Shown here in pieces: positions 26,386 to 35,974 of a DNA stretch of 64,000 nt. The stretch lies in contig NZ_JAHBOI010000006.1 in assembly GCF_018531425.1 (NCBI RefSeq), forward strand, positions 1 to 64,000, given 5' to 3'. The first letter of the stretch is position 1, and each line of letters begins with the position of its first letter. The notes under the pieces were generated by a model. It ran no database searches. It was not told where the DNA came from and saw nothing but the letters and a program-made list of their open reading frames with translations. The stretch comes from Paenarthrobacter sp. DKR-5 (GTDB lineage Bacteria > Actinomycetota > Actinomycetes > Actinomycetales > Micrococcaceae). The position numbers and the translations under genes are program-made.

Positions 26386-26484
26386 CGCCAACTCTGCCCG
26401 CGGCCGGGGCCAGGAACCGGGCCAGGGACCGGCCAGGACGCCCTGATACCGCCGCCGCAGGGGGACCGGCGGGCAGAGTTGGCG
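26386..26484. repeat. Inverted repeat with 16-bp perfect arms between zwf and ffh
   Basis: CGCCAACTCTGCCCGC at 26386-26401 and its exact complement at 26469-26484 enclose 67 GC-rich bases. It lies in the 319-bp region between the divergent zwf and ffh starts. No gene is seen there; a mobile palindromic element or a regulatory structure is possible. Confidence 0.8.
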
Positions 26485-26639
26485 GTGCCGCCCTGAAGCG
26501 CCGTCGCGAGGCCGCGTGCGCACTGCCCGCAGGACCGGCGCGGGTGTTGGTAACCTAGGTAGTTGAGTCCCGCGGGGCTCTGTTGACTGCCGGACCCGCC
26601 GGGCCCGGTCTCCGACGTCCTGAAAGAAGTGCACGGCAC

Positions 26640-28226
26640 GTGTTCAATTCACTCTCTGACCGGTTGACAGCAACCTTCAAGAACCTGCGCGGCAAGGGCC
26701 GGCTCTCCGAGGCCGACGTCGACGCCACGGTGCGGGAGATCCGCCGCGCGCTGCTGGATGCCGACGTCGCCGTGCCCGTGGTGCGCGCGTTCACCGCCAA
26801 GGTCCGCGAACGCGCCCTGGGTGCGGAGGTCTCGGCGGCGCTGAACCCGAGCCAGCAGATCGTCAAGATCGTCAACGAGGAACTCGTGCAGATCCTCGGC
26901 GGCGAGACCCGCCGGATCCGCTTCGCCAAGAACCCGCCGACCATCATCATGCTCGCAGGCCTGCAGGGCGCCGGTAAGACCACCCTCGCCGGCAAGCTCG
27001 GCAAGTGGCTCAAGTCCCAGGGCCACAGCCCGCTGCTGGTCGCCGCCGACCTCCAGCGCCCCAACGCCGTCACCCAGCTGCAGGTCGTCGGTGACCGCGC
27101 CGGCGTCAAGGTCTTCGCACCGCACCCGGGCACGACGTCGGACCTCGACGTCCCCACGGGCGACCCGGTGCAGGTGGCCCGCGACGGCGTGGCCGAAGCC
27201 AAGGCCAAGCTGCACGACGTCGTCATCGTCGACACGGCCGGACGCCTCGGCGTCGACGCCGAAATGATGGAGCAGGCGCGGCAGATCCGCCGGGCGATCA
27301 TCCCCAACGAGGTGCTCTTCGTCCTCGACGCGATGATCGGCCAGGACGCCGTGAACACCGCACTCGCCTTTGACGAGGGCGTCAACTTCACCGGCGTCGT
27401 GCTCTCCAAGCTCGACGGCGACGCCCGTGGCGGTGCCGCCCTGTCCGTGGCGCAGGTGACCGAGAAGCCGGTCATGTTCGCCTCCACGGGCGAGGGCCTC
27501 GACGACTTCGAGATGTTCCACCCGGACCGGATGGCCTCGCGCATCCTGGACATGGGCGACATCCTGACCCTGATCGAGCAGGCCGAGCGCAGCTGGGACA
27601 AGGATGAGGCTGCCCGGATGGCGAAGAAGTTCGCCGACCAGGAAGACTTCACGCTTGAGGACTTCCTCGCGCAGATGCAGCAGATCCGCAACATGGGCTC
27701 GATGAAGAAGATGCTCATGATGATGCCGGGCGCGCAGAACATCCGGCAGCAGCTGGAGCAGTTCGACGAGCGGGAGATCGACCGCGTCGAGGCGATCGTG
27801 CGCTCGATGACTCCGCACGAGCGCGTTGCGCCGAAGATCATCAACGGCTCGCGCCGCGCCCGCATCGCGAAGGGCTCGGGCGTCACCGTCACCGAGGTCA
27901 ACGGCTTGCTGGAGCGTTTCGGGCAGGCTCAGAAGATGATGCGCCAGATGGCGCGCGGCGGCGGCATCCCGGGAATGCCCGGCATGCCCGGTCCCGGCGG
28001 CTTCGGCGGAGCGCGCAAGGCCAAGCAGCAGGCGAAGGGCAAGTCGAAGGGCTCCCGCTCCGGCAACCCGGCCAAGCGCGCCCAGGAAGAAGCAGCCGCG
28101 GCCGCCCGGCGCAGCCAGCAGAAGTCCGTGCCGACCGGCGCGTCCTTCGGCCAGGGTGCTCAGGACTTCGACCCGTCGTCCCTGAACCTGCCCAAGGGCT
28201 TTGACAAGTTCCTCGGCGGCAAGTAA
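26640..28226 (+). CDS. ffh: Signal recognition particle protein Ffh (SRP54)
   Basis: 528 residues. The N domain comes first (FNSLSDRLTATFKNLRGKG), then the G domain with GLQGAGKTTLAGKLG (G1), DLQRPNAVTQLQ, DTAGRLGVD (G3) and SKLDGDARGG. The methionine-rich M domain follows (QMQQIRNMGSMKKMLMMMPG) with the SRP RNA-binding RRARIAKGSG. A Gly/Lys/Gln-rich tail of about 80 residues is typical of actinobacteria. The start is a GTG at 26640, which gives the conserved FNSLSDRL opening. It binds nascent signal sequences and pairs with FtsY. The SRP RNA gene is not in this window. Confidence 0.95.
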   Translation: MFNSLSDRLTATFKNLRGKGRLSEADVDATVREIRRALLDADVAVPVVRAFTAKVRERALGAEVSAALNPSQQIVKIVNEELVQILGGETRRIRFAKNPPTIIMLAGLQGAGKTTLAGKLGKWLKSQGHSPLLVAADLQRPNAVTQLQVVGDRAGVKVFAPHPGTTSDLDVPTGDPVQVARDGVAEAKAKLHDVVIVDTAGRLGVDAEMMEQARQIRRAIIPNEVLFVLDAMIGQDAVNTALAFDEGVNFTGVVLSKLDGDARGGAALSVAQVTEKPVMFASTGEGLDDFEMFHPDRMASRILDMGDILTLIEQAERSWDKDEAARMAKKFADQEDFTLEDFLAQMQQIRNMGSMKKMLMMMPGAQNIRQQLEQFDEREIDRVEAIVRSMTPHERVAPKIINGSRRARIAKGSGVTVTEVNGLLERFGQAQKMMRQMARGGGIPGMPGMPGPGGFGGARKAKQQAKGKSKGSRSGNPAKRAQEEAAAAARRSQQKSVPTGASFGQGAQDFDPSSLNLPKGFDKFLGGK

Positions 28227-28277
28227 TACCTGTTCGGCCCCGGCCCGTGTGTCGGCGGCGGAGACTAGGATCCAGAC

Positions 28278-28826
28278 GTGGCCAAAGAGCGGATTGTGTT
28301 CGTGCACGGAGCGGGGCGCTTCGGTGCTGCCGCGTGGCCGAACCAGCACAAGCTTGCGCTCGAGTATGACTGCCTGTTCATGAAGCGGCCCGGCGGTGAC
28401 GGCAGCTTCGCGGCCGACGCCGACGCCCTTGCCGAGCTGCTCGGGGAGGGCGGGCACGTCGTCGCCCACCACGACGGCGCGGTGCCGGCGATGCTGGCGG
28501 CCGTCGCCCACCCGGATACCGTGCGGTCGCTGACGCTGTTCGAGCCCGCGTGCCTGTCGCTGACCCGGGACCTGCCCGCCACGGAACGGTACGTGGCCGC
28601 TCACGCCGGCGAAGCTTCACCGGTATGGGAAGCTCCTTTGCACATTGTCCCGGGCGTGCCGACCCTGGTGGTCACCGGCGCGTGGGAGCCGCTGTACGAG
28701 GAGATCGCCGGGTATCTGGCGACCACCGGGGCAGTGCACGTTCATGCCGCCGGGGACCACCGGCCGCAGGACTCGGCGCAGGGCCACCAGGCGCTCGTGG
28801 ATTTCATCCGGGTCCACTCCCTGTAG
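28278..28826 (+). CDS. Alpha/beta hydrolase-like protein lacking the nucleophile
   Basis: 182 residues. The fold markers are RIVFVHGAGRFG (oxyanion HG), a HVVAHHDGAVPAM stretch where the nucleophile elbow should be, an LFEPACLSL strand and a late DHRPQDSAQG region carrying the His. In normal hydrolases the elbow reads GxSxG; here it is A63-H-H-D-G67, so the serine position holds His65. Catalysis by the usual triad is therefore unlikely and the protein may be non-enzymatic. A GTG start lies six bases after a TAGGAT box, so a leaderless transcript is possible. It follows ffh by 51 bases. Confidence 0.7.
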   Translation: MAKERIVFVHGAGRFGAAAWPNQHKLALEYDCLFMKRPGGDGSFAADADALAELLGEGGHVVAHHDGAVPAMLAAVAHPDTVRSLTLFEPACLSLTRDLPATERYVAAHAGEASPVWEAPLHIVPGVPTLVVTGAWEPLYEEIAGYLATTGAVHVHAAGDHRPQDSAQGHQALVDFIRVHSL

Positions 28827-28843
28827 CCCGACGTTCCGGGCGC

Positions 28844-28898
28844 GAGCGGCCGGTTGCGGCGGGCTCCCGACCGGGAAACCCGCCACAACCGGCCTCTC
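28844..28898. repeat. Imperfect inverted repeat, intergenic palindromic element A
   Basis: Arms of 20 bp at 28844-28863 and 28879-28898 match at 18 of 20 positions and close on a GGCGGG/CCCGCC stem. It lies between the convergent hydrolase and thiC genes and may act as a terminator for both. A related element lies at 32387-32445. Confidence 0.8.
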
Positions 28899-28905
28899 GG
28901 CGGCG

Positions 28906-30645
<1,740 letters not shown>

Positions 30646-30648
30646 CTA

Positions 30649-30734
30649 CTTCCTTCGCCGGCATGACCCGGACAGGTTCGACGGTCGCGGGCTGCCTCAG
30701 CCCGATCTCAGCCCCTGCAAGGGCTCCCGTGTGG
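30649..30734 (-). ncRNA. TPP riboswitch (THI element)
   Basis: Read on the minus strand it has the ACACGGGAGCCC opening, the universally conserved CTGAGAT pyrimidine-sensor box, a variable stem (GGGCTGAGGCAGCCC), and the pyrophosphate-sensor half ACCTGTCCGGGTCATGCC followed by GGCGAAGGAAG. The 3' end is 12 bases from the thiC start, so it likely masks the ribosome site or ends transcription when thiamine pyrophosphate is bound. Confidence 0.95.
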
Positions 30735-30745
30735 ATGCAACCGAG

Positions 30746-31082
30746 GTTACCGAACCGCGTGCCCTCGGACCAACCGGCGACGCCCGTGCGGCGTCGCAGT
30801 CAGGCTTGATATTCACCGGAGGGAGTGCCGCGATGGCGGGTAGGGCCAGGGCGGGGAGTGAGGGCAGGGCCGATGTGCCGTCCCGGATCGGTCTTCCCGG
30901 CACAATCCTGCGTGTCGGGCTGGGATGCTTCCGTGATGGGATTCTCGCTGCGGCCGGCGCACCCGCAATTCCTGGCAGGCGGCTGCGCCGGACGCCGGCT
31001 GATCCAGGCCGTTCGCGCAGGGCTGAGGCGCCTGACGTGGCGCCTCTAGCCCCTGCGGATGCGCGGGTGTAATCTGAAGCAC
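30746..31082. other. Intergenic region with two strong hairpins, no convincing gene
   Basis: Between the riboswitch and the sqr operator there is no supported gene; open frames lack family features. GCGACGCC-CGTGC-GGCGTCGC at 30777-30797 and GAGGCGCC-TGACGT-GGCGCCTC at 31025-31046 are perfect 8-bp stems. The second precedes the sqr promoter by about 40 bp and could end upstream transcription. Confidence 0.6.
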
Positions 31083-31098
31083 ATACCCCCTAGGGTAT
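31083..31098. promoter_or_regulatory. CstR/CsoR-type operator upstream of sqr
   Basis: ATACCC-CCTA-GGGTAT has perfect 6-bp arms around four bases. CsoR/CstR-family repressors bind pseudo-palindromes of this form (TACCC...GGGTA), and CstR members control sulfide and persulfide detoxification genes. It lies 75 bp before a sulfide:quinone oxidoreductase start. Confidence 0.65.
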
Positions 31099-31172
31099 CC
31101 ACAGGTCGCCATATTGGAATCGGCGTCCGCATTGAGGCGCGACGCTGCGAATCGCAGAAAGGCTTCTGAGTC

Positions 31173-32369
31173 ATGGCTATGCACCACGAGATCCTAATCA
31201 TCGGAGGCGGCAATGCGGGGGTGAGCGTCGCCGCCCGACTCCGCCGGGCAGGAAAGACCGACATCGGCCTGATCGAACCGAGCGAGCGGCACTACTACCA
31301 GCCGCTGTGGACCCTGGTGGGAGGCGGTTCCGCCCGACAGGAGGAAACGGTGCGGCCGCAGGCGTCCGTCATGCCCCAAGGGGTTGCGTGGATCAAGGAT
31401 GCCGCGACAGACATTGACCCTGAACGCCGCACCGTTTCCCTCGCTGGCGGCGGCTCGGTCAGCTATGACTACCTGGTGGTATGCCCGGGCATCCAGCTGG
31501 ACTGGGACAAGATTCCGGGGATGGCGGAGGCAATCGAAACCCCCACCGTATCGAGCAATTACCGGTTCGATCTGGCCCCCAAGACCTGGGACATGATCCG
31601 GAACCTGAAGTCCGGCACCGCCGTCTTCACCCAGCCCTCCGGCCCCATCAAGTGCGCCGGCGCTCCCCAGAAGATCGCCTATCTGGCGGCCGATTATTGG
31701 CGTCAGAAGGGCGTGTTGGGTGACATTCGGGTGGTCATGGTGCTGCCGACGCCGAGTATGTTCGGCGTGAAGGTATTCGCCGATGAGCTTGAGCGGGTCG
31801 TGGCCAAGTATGGCATCGAGGTCCGCTTCAACAGCGAGATGACCGAGGTGGATCCCGCCGGGAACAAGGCGGTGATCAGGGACAACGCATCCGGCGTCAC
31901 GGAGACGTTGCACTACGACCTGCTGCACGTGGTCCCGCCGCAGTCCGCACCGGACTGGCTCAAGCGCACCCCGCTCGCGGATCCGGCCAACCCCGCCGGT
32001 TACGTTGACGTTGACAAGCACACGCTGCAGCACAAGCGCTACCCGGAAATCTTCGCCCTGGGCGACGCCGGCTCCACGCCGAACTCGAAGACCGGCGCCG
32101 CTATCCGCAAGCAAGCCCCGGTGCTCGTGAAGAACCTGCTCGCCGCCATGGACGGCCGCACCCCGTCCGCGCAGTACAGCGGCTACGCCTCGTGCCCGCT
32201 GACGACCGCACGTGGAAAGATGCTGCTGGCCGAGTTCGACTACACGCTGCAGCCGGCTCCCAGCATCCCCTTCATCGACACCACCAAGGAGCGCAGCGAC
32301 ATGTGGCTGCTCAAGCGCTATGGTCTGCCGTTCATGTACTGGCGCCTGATTCTGAGGGGCCTGGCCTAA
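31173..32369 (+). CDS. sqr: Sulfide:quinone oxidoreductase (SQRDL type)
   Basis: 398 residues. ILIIGGGNAGVSVAARL is the FAD-binding dinucleotide fold at residues 7-23; a second binding region lies near ALGDAGSTPNSK (residues 295-306). Redox cysteines are Cys161 in GPIKCAGAPQK and Cys341 in YASCPLTT, the two of the eukaryote-like SQRDL group; Cys104 (VVCPG) is a third. A C-terminal amphipathic stretch (LLKRYGLPFMYWRLIL) would hold it on the membrane. It oxidises sulfide to persulfide and passes electrons to quinone. AGAAAGG precedes the ATG; a second Met at codon 3 is possible. A CstR-like operator lies upstream, but no repressor gene or persulfide dioxygenase is adjacent. Confidence 0.9.
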   Translation: MAMHHEILIIGGGNAGVSVAARLRRAGKTDIGLIEPSERHYYQPLWTLVGGGSARQEETVRPQASVMPQGVAWIKDAATDIDPERRTVSLAGGGSVSYDYLVVCPGIQLDWDKIPGMAEAIETPTVSSNYRFDLAPKTWDMIRNLKSGTAVFTQPSGPIKCAGAPQKIAYLAADYWRQKGVLGDIRVVMVLPTPSMFGVKVFADELERVVAKYGIEVRFNSEMTEVDPAGNKAVIRDNASGVTETLHYDLLHVVPPQSAPDWLKRTPLADPANPAGYVDVDKHTLQHKRYPEIFALGDAGSTPNSKTGAAIRKQAPVLVKNLLAAMDGRTPSAQYSGYASCPLTTARGKMLLAEFDYTLQPAPSIPFIDTTKERSDMWLLKRYGLPFMYWRLILRGLA

Positions 32370-32386
32370 CCCGGGGCCCCGGGCCG

Positions 32387-32445
32387 GCGAACGGCCAGTC
32401 GGGGCGGGTTCGCGCGCGAACAGCCCGCCACATCTGGCCGTTCGC
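32387..32445. repeat. Imperfect inverted repeat, intergenic palindromic element B
   Basis: Arms of 22 bp at 32387-32408 and 32424-32445 agree at 19 of 22 positions, and the loop is itself a TTCGCGCGCGAA palindrome. The layout (outer GGCC..G, inner GGCGGG/CCCGCCACA) matches element A at 28844-28898. It lies just after sqr. Confidence 0.8.
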
Positions 32446-32497
32446 GCAAGTGGACACACGGGAGCGTGCTGCAGGAGGCGAGGCTTACGCTGGCTTC

Positions 32498-33580
32498 ATG
32501 GCAGGAATCATCCACTTCACCGGCCCCGTCCTGGTCGGACCGGCCGAACAGCGTGCCGAGGCCTGGGCGGTCGACGGCGTGCTCACCTTTCGCCGCCCGC
32601 GGCGGTGCGCGGAGACCACCCTTGAGGGCTGGGTGCTGCCCGGGTTCGTGGACGCGCACTGCCACATCGGCCTCGATGCCCGCGGCCGCGTCCCGGACTC
32701 GCTCGCGGAGGAGCAGGCCCTGACGGACCGCGACGCCGGGACGCTGCTGGTCCGCGACGCCGGGGTCGTCAACGACACCCGCTGGGTGCAACAGCGGGAG
32801 GACCTGCCCCGGCTGATCCGCGCGGGCAGGCACGTGGCACGCACCCGCCGTTACCTGCGCGACTACGCCGTCGAGGTCGAGCCGGACGGGCTGGTCGAGG
32901 CGGTGCGGAAGCAGGCCCTTGCCGGCGACGGCTGGGTCAAGCTCGTGGGGGACTGGATCGACCGCGACGCCGGGGACCTGACGCCGGCATTTCCCGCCGG
33001 CGTCGTGAAGGACGCCGTCGCTGCCGCGCACGCGGAGGGAGCCCGGGTGACCGCTCACTGTTTTGCAGAGCAAACCCTCGACGACATGCTCGACGCCGGC
33101 ATCGACTGCATCGAGCACGCCACCGGCATGCTCGAGCGGCACATTCCCCGGTTCGTTGAGCAGCAGGTGCCGATCGTGCCCACCCTGATCAACATCGACA
33201 CGTTCCCCGACATCGCCGCGCGGGCCGACGCAAAGTTCCCCGTCTATGCCGCCCATATGCGTGCGCTCTGGGGCCGCCGGCACGAGCGCGTCCTGCAGGC
33301 CTGGGAGGCCGGCGTGGAGATCTACGCCGGGACGGACGCCGGCAGCACCATCGCGCACGGCCGCCTCGCCGACGAAATTCTCGCGCTCGCCGAGGCCGGA
33401 CTGCCCGCGGCAGCGGCCCTGGACGCCGCCACCTGGGGTGCACGCCGCTGGCTCGGCGCCGGTGCCATTTCCGAGGGGGCCAGCGCCGACGTCGTGCTCT
33501 GTGCGTCCGATCCGCGCATCGACCTGTCCCAGGTGGGCCGCCTGAAACACATCGTGCTGCGCGGGAATGTAATCCGCTGA
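32498..33580 (+). CDS. Amidohydrolase family protein (Rv2915c-like)
   Basis: 360 residues. Metal ligands of the amidohydrolase TIM barrel are visible: HxH in DAHCHIGL, a Lys in GDGWVKLVGDW, His in RVTAHCFAEQ, His in CIEHATGML and Asp in YAGTDAGST. An N-terminal and C-terminal beta-sandwich frames the barrel (LEGWVLPGFVDAH; GRLKHIVLRGNVI). The group is imidazolonepropionase/prolidase-like; the substrate is unknown. A homologue stands near ffh in mycobacteria (Rv2915c), so this is part of a conserved neighbourhood. ATG at 32498; AGGAGG lies too far upstream (about 20 bases) and a TACGCT box ends seven bases before the ATG, so a leaderless start is possible. Confidence 0.85.
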   Translation: MAGIIHFTGPVLVGPAEQRAEAWAVDGVLTFRRPRRCAETTLEGWVLPGFVDAHCHIGLDARGRVPDSLAEEQALTDRDAGTLLVRDAGVVNDTRWVQQREDLPRLIRAGRHVARTRRYLRDYAVEVEPDGLVEAVRKQALAGDGWVKLVGDWIDRDAGDLTPAFPAGVVKDAVAAAHAEGARVTAHCFAEQTLDDMLDAGIDCIEHATGMLERHIPRFVEQQVPIVPTLINIDTFPDIAARADAKFPVYAAHMRALWGRRHERVLQAWEAGVEIYAGTDAGSTIAHGRLADEILALAEAGLPAAAALDAATWGARRWLGAGAISEGASADVVLCASDPRIDLSQVGRLKHIVLRGNVIR

Positions 33581-33598
33581 CCGCACGTTAGAACTTAC

Positions 33599-34474
33599 GT
33601 GAACCTTCAAGTAAATCCCCAGGATCTCCTTTCCGCCGGCCTGTCCATGGGCACCGTGATGCTCAAGGTGGGCGACCTGGCGCTCATGCAGGACTACTAC
33701 CAGCGTGCCCTCGGCCTCGATGTCGTCGCCGAAGCCGACGGCGGCGTCTACCTCGGGCGCGGCAGCACCCCGCTGGTGCACCTGCAGCCCGCGCACGGCC
33801 TGCCGGTGGCCGCCCGCGGCGAAGCAGGGCTCTTCCACACCGCCATCCTCTTCCGGGACCGGGCATCCCTGGCAGCCACCGTTGCCTCGGCCGCCAGGTT
33901 CAACCCGCGCTCCTTCGCGGGCAGCGCCGACCACCTGGTCAGTGAGGCGTTCTACTTCACCGACCCGGAGGGCAACGGCATCGAGCTCTACTACGACAAG
34001 CCCCGCGAGGGCTGGCAGTGGCAGGACGGTTCAGTCGTGATGGACAGCCTGTTCCTCCCGCCGCAGGAATACCTCTCCACCAACCTCACCGAAGAGGCGG
34101 TCGCCGGCCAGCATGCGGCGGGGGCCGACGTCGGGCACGTGCACCTCCAGGTCGGCGACATGCAGACCGCCCAGGAGTTCTACGTGGATACCCTTGGCTT
34201 CGAGCGGACGGCGGGCTGGCACGGCCAGGCCCTGTTCGTCTCTGCCGGCAAGTACCACCACCACATGGCCATGAACGTCTGGAACAGCAAGGGGGCCGGC
34301 CCGCGCAAGGACACCCTGGGCCTGGGCGAGGTGCTGATCCACCTCCCGGCTGAGGACGACCTTGGCGCGCTCGCCGACCGGCTGAAGCACCGCGGCATCA
34401 GCTCGCACCACACCGGACTGGAACTGCGCTTCGAGGACCCGTGGCGCAACAAGCTCCGTGTGGCCGTGGCCTAG
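33599..34474 (+). CDS. Two-domain VOC protein, CatE/catechol 2,3-dioxygenase-like
   Basis: 291 residues with two vicinal-oxygen-chelate modules, residues about 15-135 and 175-290. Candidate metal ligands are His in FHTAILF, Glu in GIELYYDKP, His in GHVHLQVGD, His in YHHHMAMNVW and Glu in LELRFEDPWRN. This layout matches Bacillus CatE (YfiE) catechol-2,3-dioxygenases and related glyoxalase-fold proteins; actual substrate unknown. GTG start at 33599, 18 bases after the amidohydrolase stop. Confidence 0.8.
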   Translation: MNLQVNPQDLLSAGLSMGTVMLKVGDLALMQDYYQRALGLDVVAEADGGVYLGRGSTPLVHLQPAHGLPVAARGEAGLFHTAILFRDRASLAATVASAARFNPRSFAGSADHLVSEAFYFTDPEGNGIELYYDKPREGWQWQDGSVVMDSLFLPPQEYLSTNLTEEAVAGQHAAGADVGHVHLQVGDMQTAQEFYVDTLGFERTAGWHGQALFVSAGKYHHHMAMNVWNSKGAGPRKDTLGLGEVLIHLPAEDDLGALADRLKHRGISSHHTGLELRFEDPWRNKLRVAVA

Positions 34475-34561
34475 CACGCCGGTCCCCGGTGGACCGGCGT
34501 CCGCCGGGGACCGTAGGCTGTTGACGACGTCTTGCCCACTGACTCGACAGCGGAGGTCCCC

Positions 34562-35005
34562 ATGTCGCTTTCCTCTCAGATCTTTGTTGCCACGCACTCG
34601 GACGCCCTGCGCTTCGCGGACGCCCTCGACACCGGCTCCATGCCGCCGGAGTTGCCCGAACGGGTCGACGCCGGTGAACTGACCGATTTCGAGTTCGAAG
34701 CACTCGGCGCGATTGCCGCCAAGGCGGTGCACGCGGCCGGGATTGACACCGACCTGGCCATGGTCGATGTCGCGCGCGAGGCGCTCTACGTCGTCCCGGA
34801 CCCGCTGGCGGAGGTGCTCGCGGAACTGACCGAACTTGAGGACCCCGAAGGTCTGGAGGACGTGGCGCGCGAGTGGGCCGGGTCCGAGGAGATGGAAGAC
34901 CTGGACATCGATGCGCAGCCCCTCGTGGAGCGCATTGCTGAGCTCGCGGCAGCGGCCGGCGCTGACCGCGCCCTGGATCTGTACCTGTGGTCAAGCGGGG
35001 CCTGA
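34562..35005 (+). CDS. Hypothetical acidic protein
   Basis: 147 residues, not recognised as a named family. The protein is very acidic (runs such as ELTELEDPEGLEDVAREW and SEEMEDLDIDA), soluble, mostly helical by composition, without signal peptide or membrane segment. The ATG at 34562 has GGAGG nine bases upstream; a longer in-frame reading from 34532 does not. It sits alone between the VOC gene and the rpsP operon. Confidence 0.7.
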   Translation: MSLSSQIFVATHSDALRFADALDTGSMPPELPERVDAGELTDFEFEALGAIAAKAVHAAGIDTDLAMVDVAREALYVVPDPLAEVLAELTELEDPEGLEDVAREWAGSEEMEDLDIDAQPLVERIAELAAAAGADRALDLYLWSSGA

Positions 35006-35130
35006 GCTGTCCCGCCGGCGCCCGGCCGCGGACCGGGCGCGCCGAATCGCGCAATTCGGGCTGATCTGGCACAATAGACAGGTACTCGATCGGCGCGGCC
35101 CCTCTCTCCGCGTGCGCATCTTGTCCTTTT

Positions 35131-35176
35131 GAACCCTATGAATCGGCCCGCCCCACGGGAGCGTGAAGCAGGGTTC
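35131..35176 (+). promoter_or_regulatory. rpsP leader hairpin with upstream extended -10
   Basis: GAACCCT at 35131-35137 pairs with AGGGTTC at 35170-35176, enclosing a GC-rich inner part, and is followed by GCCCTTTTTC and then the rpsP ribosome site. An extended -10 box TGGCACAAT lies at 35067-35075, so a leader RNA of roughly 125 bases is likely. It may be a terminator-like or autoregulatory structure. Confidence 0.4.
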
Positions 35177-35208
35177 GCCCTTTTTCAGAACCAGGAGTGA
35201 CCACAAAA

Positions 35209-35619
35209 GTGGCCGTAAAGATTCGCCTCAAGCGCCTCGGAAAGATGCGCGCCCCGTACTACCGCATCGTCGTCGCGGACTCGCGCACCAAGCGCGATGG
35301 CCGCTCGATCGAAGAGATCGGCAAGTACCACCCGACTGAAGAGCCCTCGTTCATCGAGGTCAACTCCGAGCGCGCCCAGTACTGGCTCGGCGTCGGCGCC
35401 CAGCCGACCGAGCAGGTTGCCGCGATCCTGAAGATCACCGGCGACTGGCAGAAGTACAAGGGCTTGCCGGGCACCGAAGGAACCTTGAAGACCAAGGCTC
35501 CCAAGGAAAGCTTCGTCGTGCCGGAGAAGGGTTCCGTCATCGTGAAGGAAGCCATCACTCCGAAGGCCAAGAAGGAAGAAGCGGCTGAGGAAGCCGCCGA
35601 AAGCACCGAGGCAGAGTAA
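35209..35619 (+). CDS. rpsP: 30S ribosomal protein S16
   Basis: 136 residues. [20 protein letters not shown] is the invariant S16 N-terminus and fixes the GTG at 35209; an in-frame GTG at 35197 overlaps the AGGAG ribosome site itself. An Ala/Glu/Lys tail of about 50 residues extends past the S16 core, usual in actinobacteria. It heads rpsP-khpA-rimM-trmD. Confidence 0.96.
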   Translation: MAVKIRLKRLGKMRAPYYRIVVADSRTKRDGRSIEEIGKYHPTEEPSFIEVNSERAQYWLGVGAQPTEQVAAILKITGDWQKYKGLPGTEGTLKTKAPKESFVVPEKGSVIVKEAITPKAKKEEAAEEAAESTEAE

Positions 35620-35620
35620 G

Positions 35621-35863
35621 TTGCTGGCCGAAGCGCTCGAGCATCTGGTCCGCGGGATCGTCGACAGCCCTGAGGATGTCAAGGTCAGCGTGAAGAGCAA
35701 CCGCCGCGGGGAAACCCTTGAGGTGCGCGTTCACCAGGATGATCTCGGACGGGTCATCGGCCGCCAGGGGCGCACCGCGCGTGCGCTTCGCACCGTCGTC
35801 GCGGCTCTGGCCGACGGCGAACCGGTGCGGGTGGATGTGGTCGACACCGACCGCCGCCGCTAA
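35621..35863 (+). CDS. khpA: KhpA family KH-domain RNA-binding protein
   Basis: 80 residues, TTG start one base after rpsP. The KH domain has VIGRQGRTARALRTVV with the GxxG loop (GRQG). KhpA binds RNA together with KhpB in other bacteria. Always found between rpsP and rimM in actinobacteria. Confidence 0.9.
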   Translation: MLAEALEHLVRGIVDSPEDVKVSVKSNRRGETLEVRVHQDDLGRVIGRQGRTARALRTVVAALADGEPVRVDVVDTDRRR

Positions 35864-35900
35864 AGAGCAGCAGCTTCGCTGATTCTTCAGAACAGTCAGA

Positions 35901-35941
35901 CATTCGGCCCCGACACCAGAAAATGGTGGCGGGGCCGAATG
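35901..35941 (+). terminator. Strong hairpin between khpA and rimM
   Basis: Inverted repeat CATTCGGCCCCGACACCA / TGGTGGCGGGGCCGAATG, 17 of 18 paired, with loop GAAAA, 37 bases after khpA and 33 before rimM. It looks like a terminator inside a gene cluster usually read as one operon; it may only attenuate. Confidence 0.7.
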
Positions 35942-35974
35942 CCTTAACCGGCAGTTATAACCGGAGGGACAGAT

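Noticed and set aside
30825-31049. Possible 74-residue protein upstream of sqr
   Set aside because: No ribosome site of note, unnatural composition, ends inside a hairpin.
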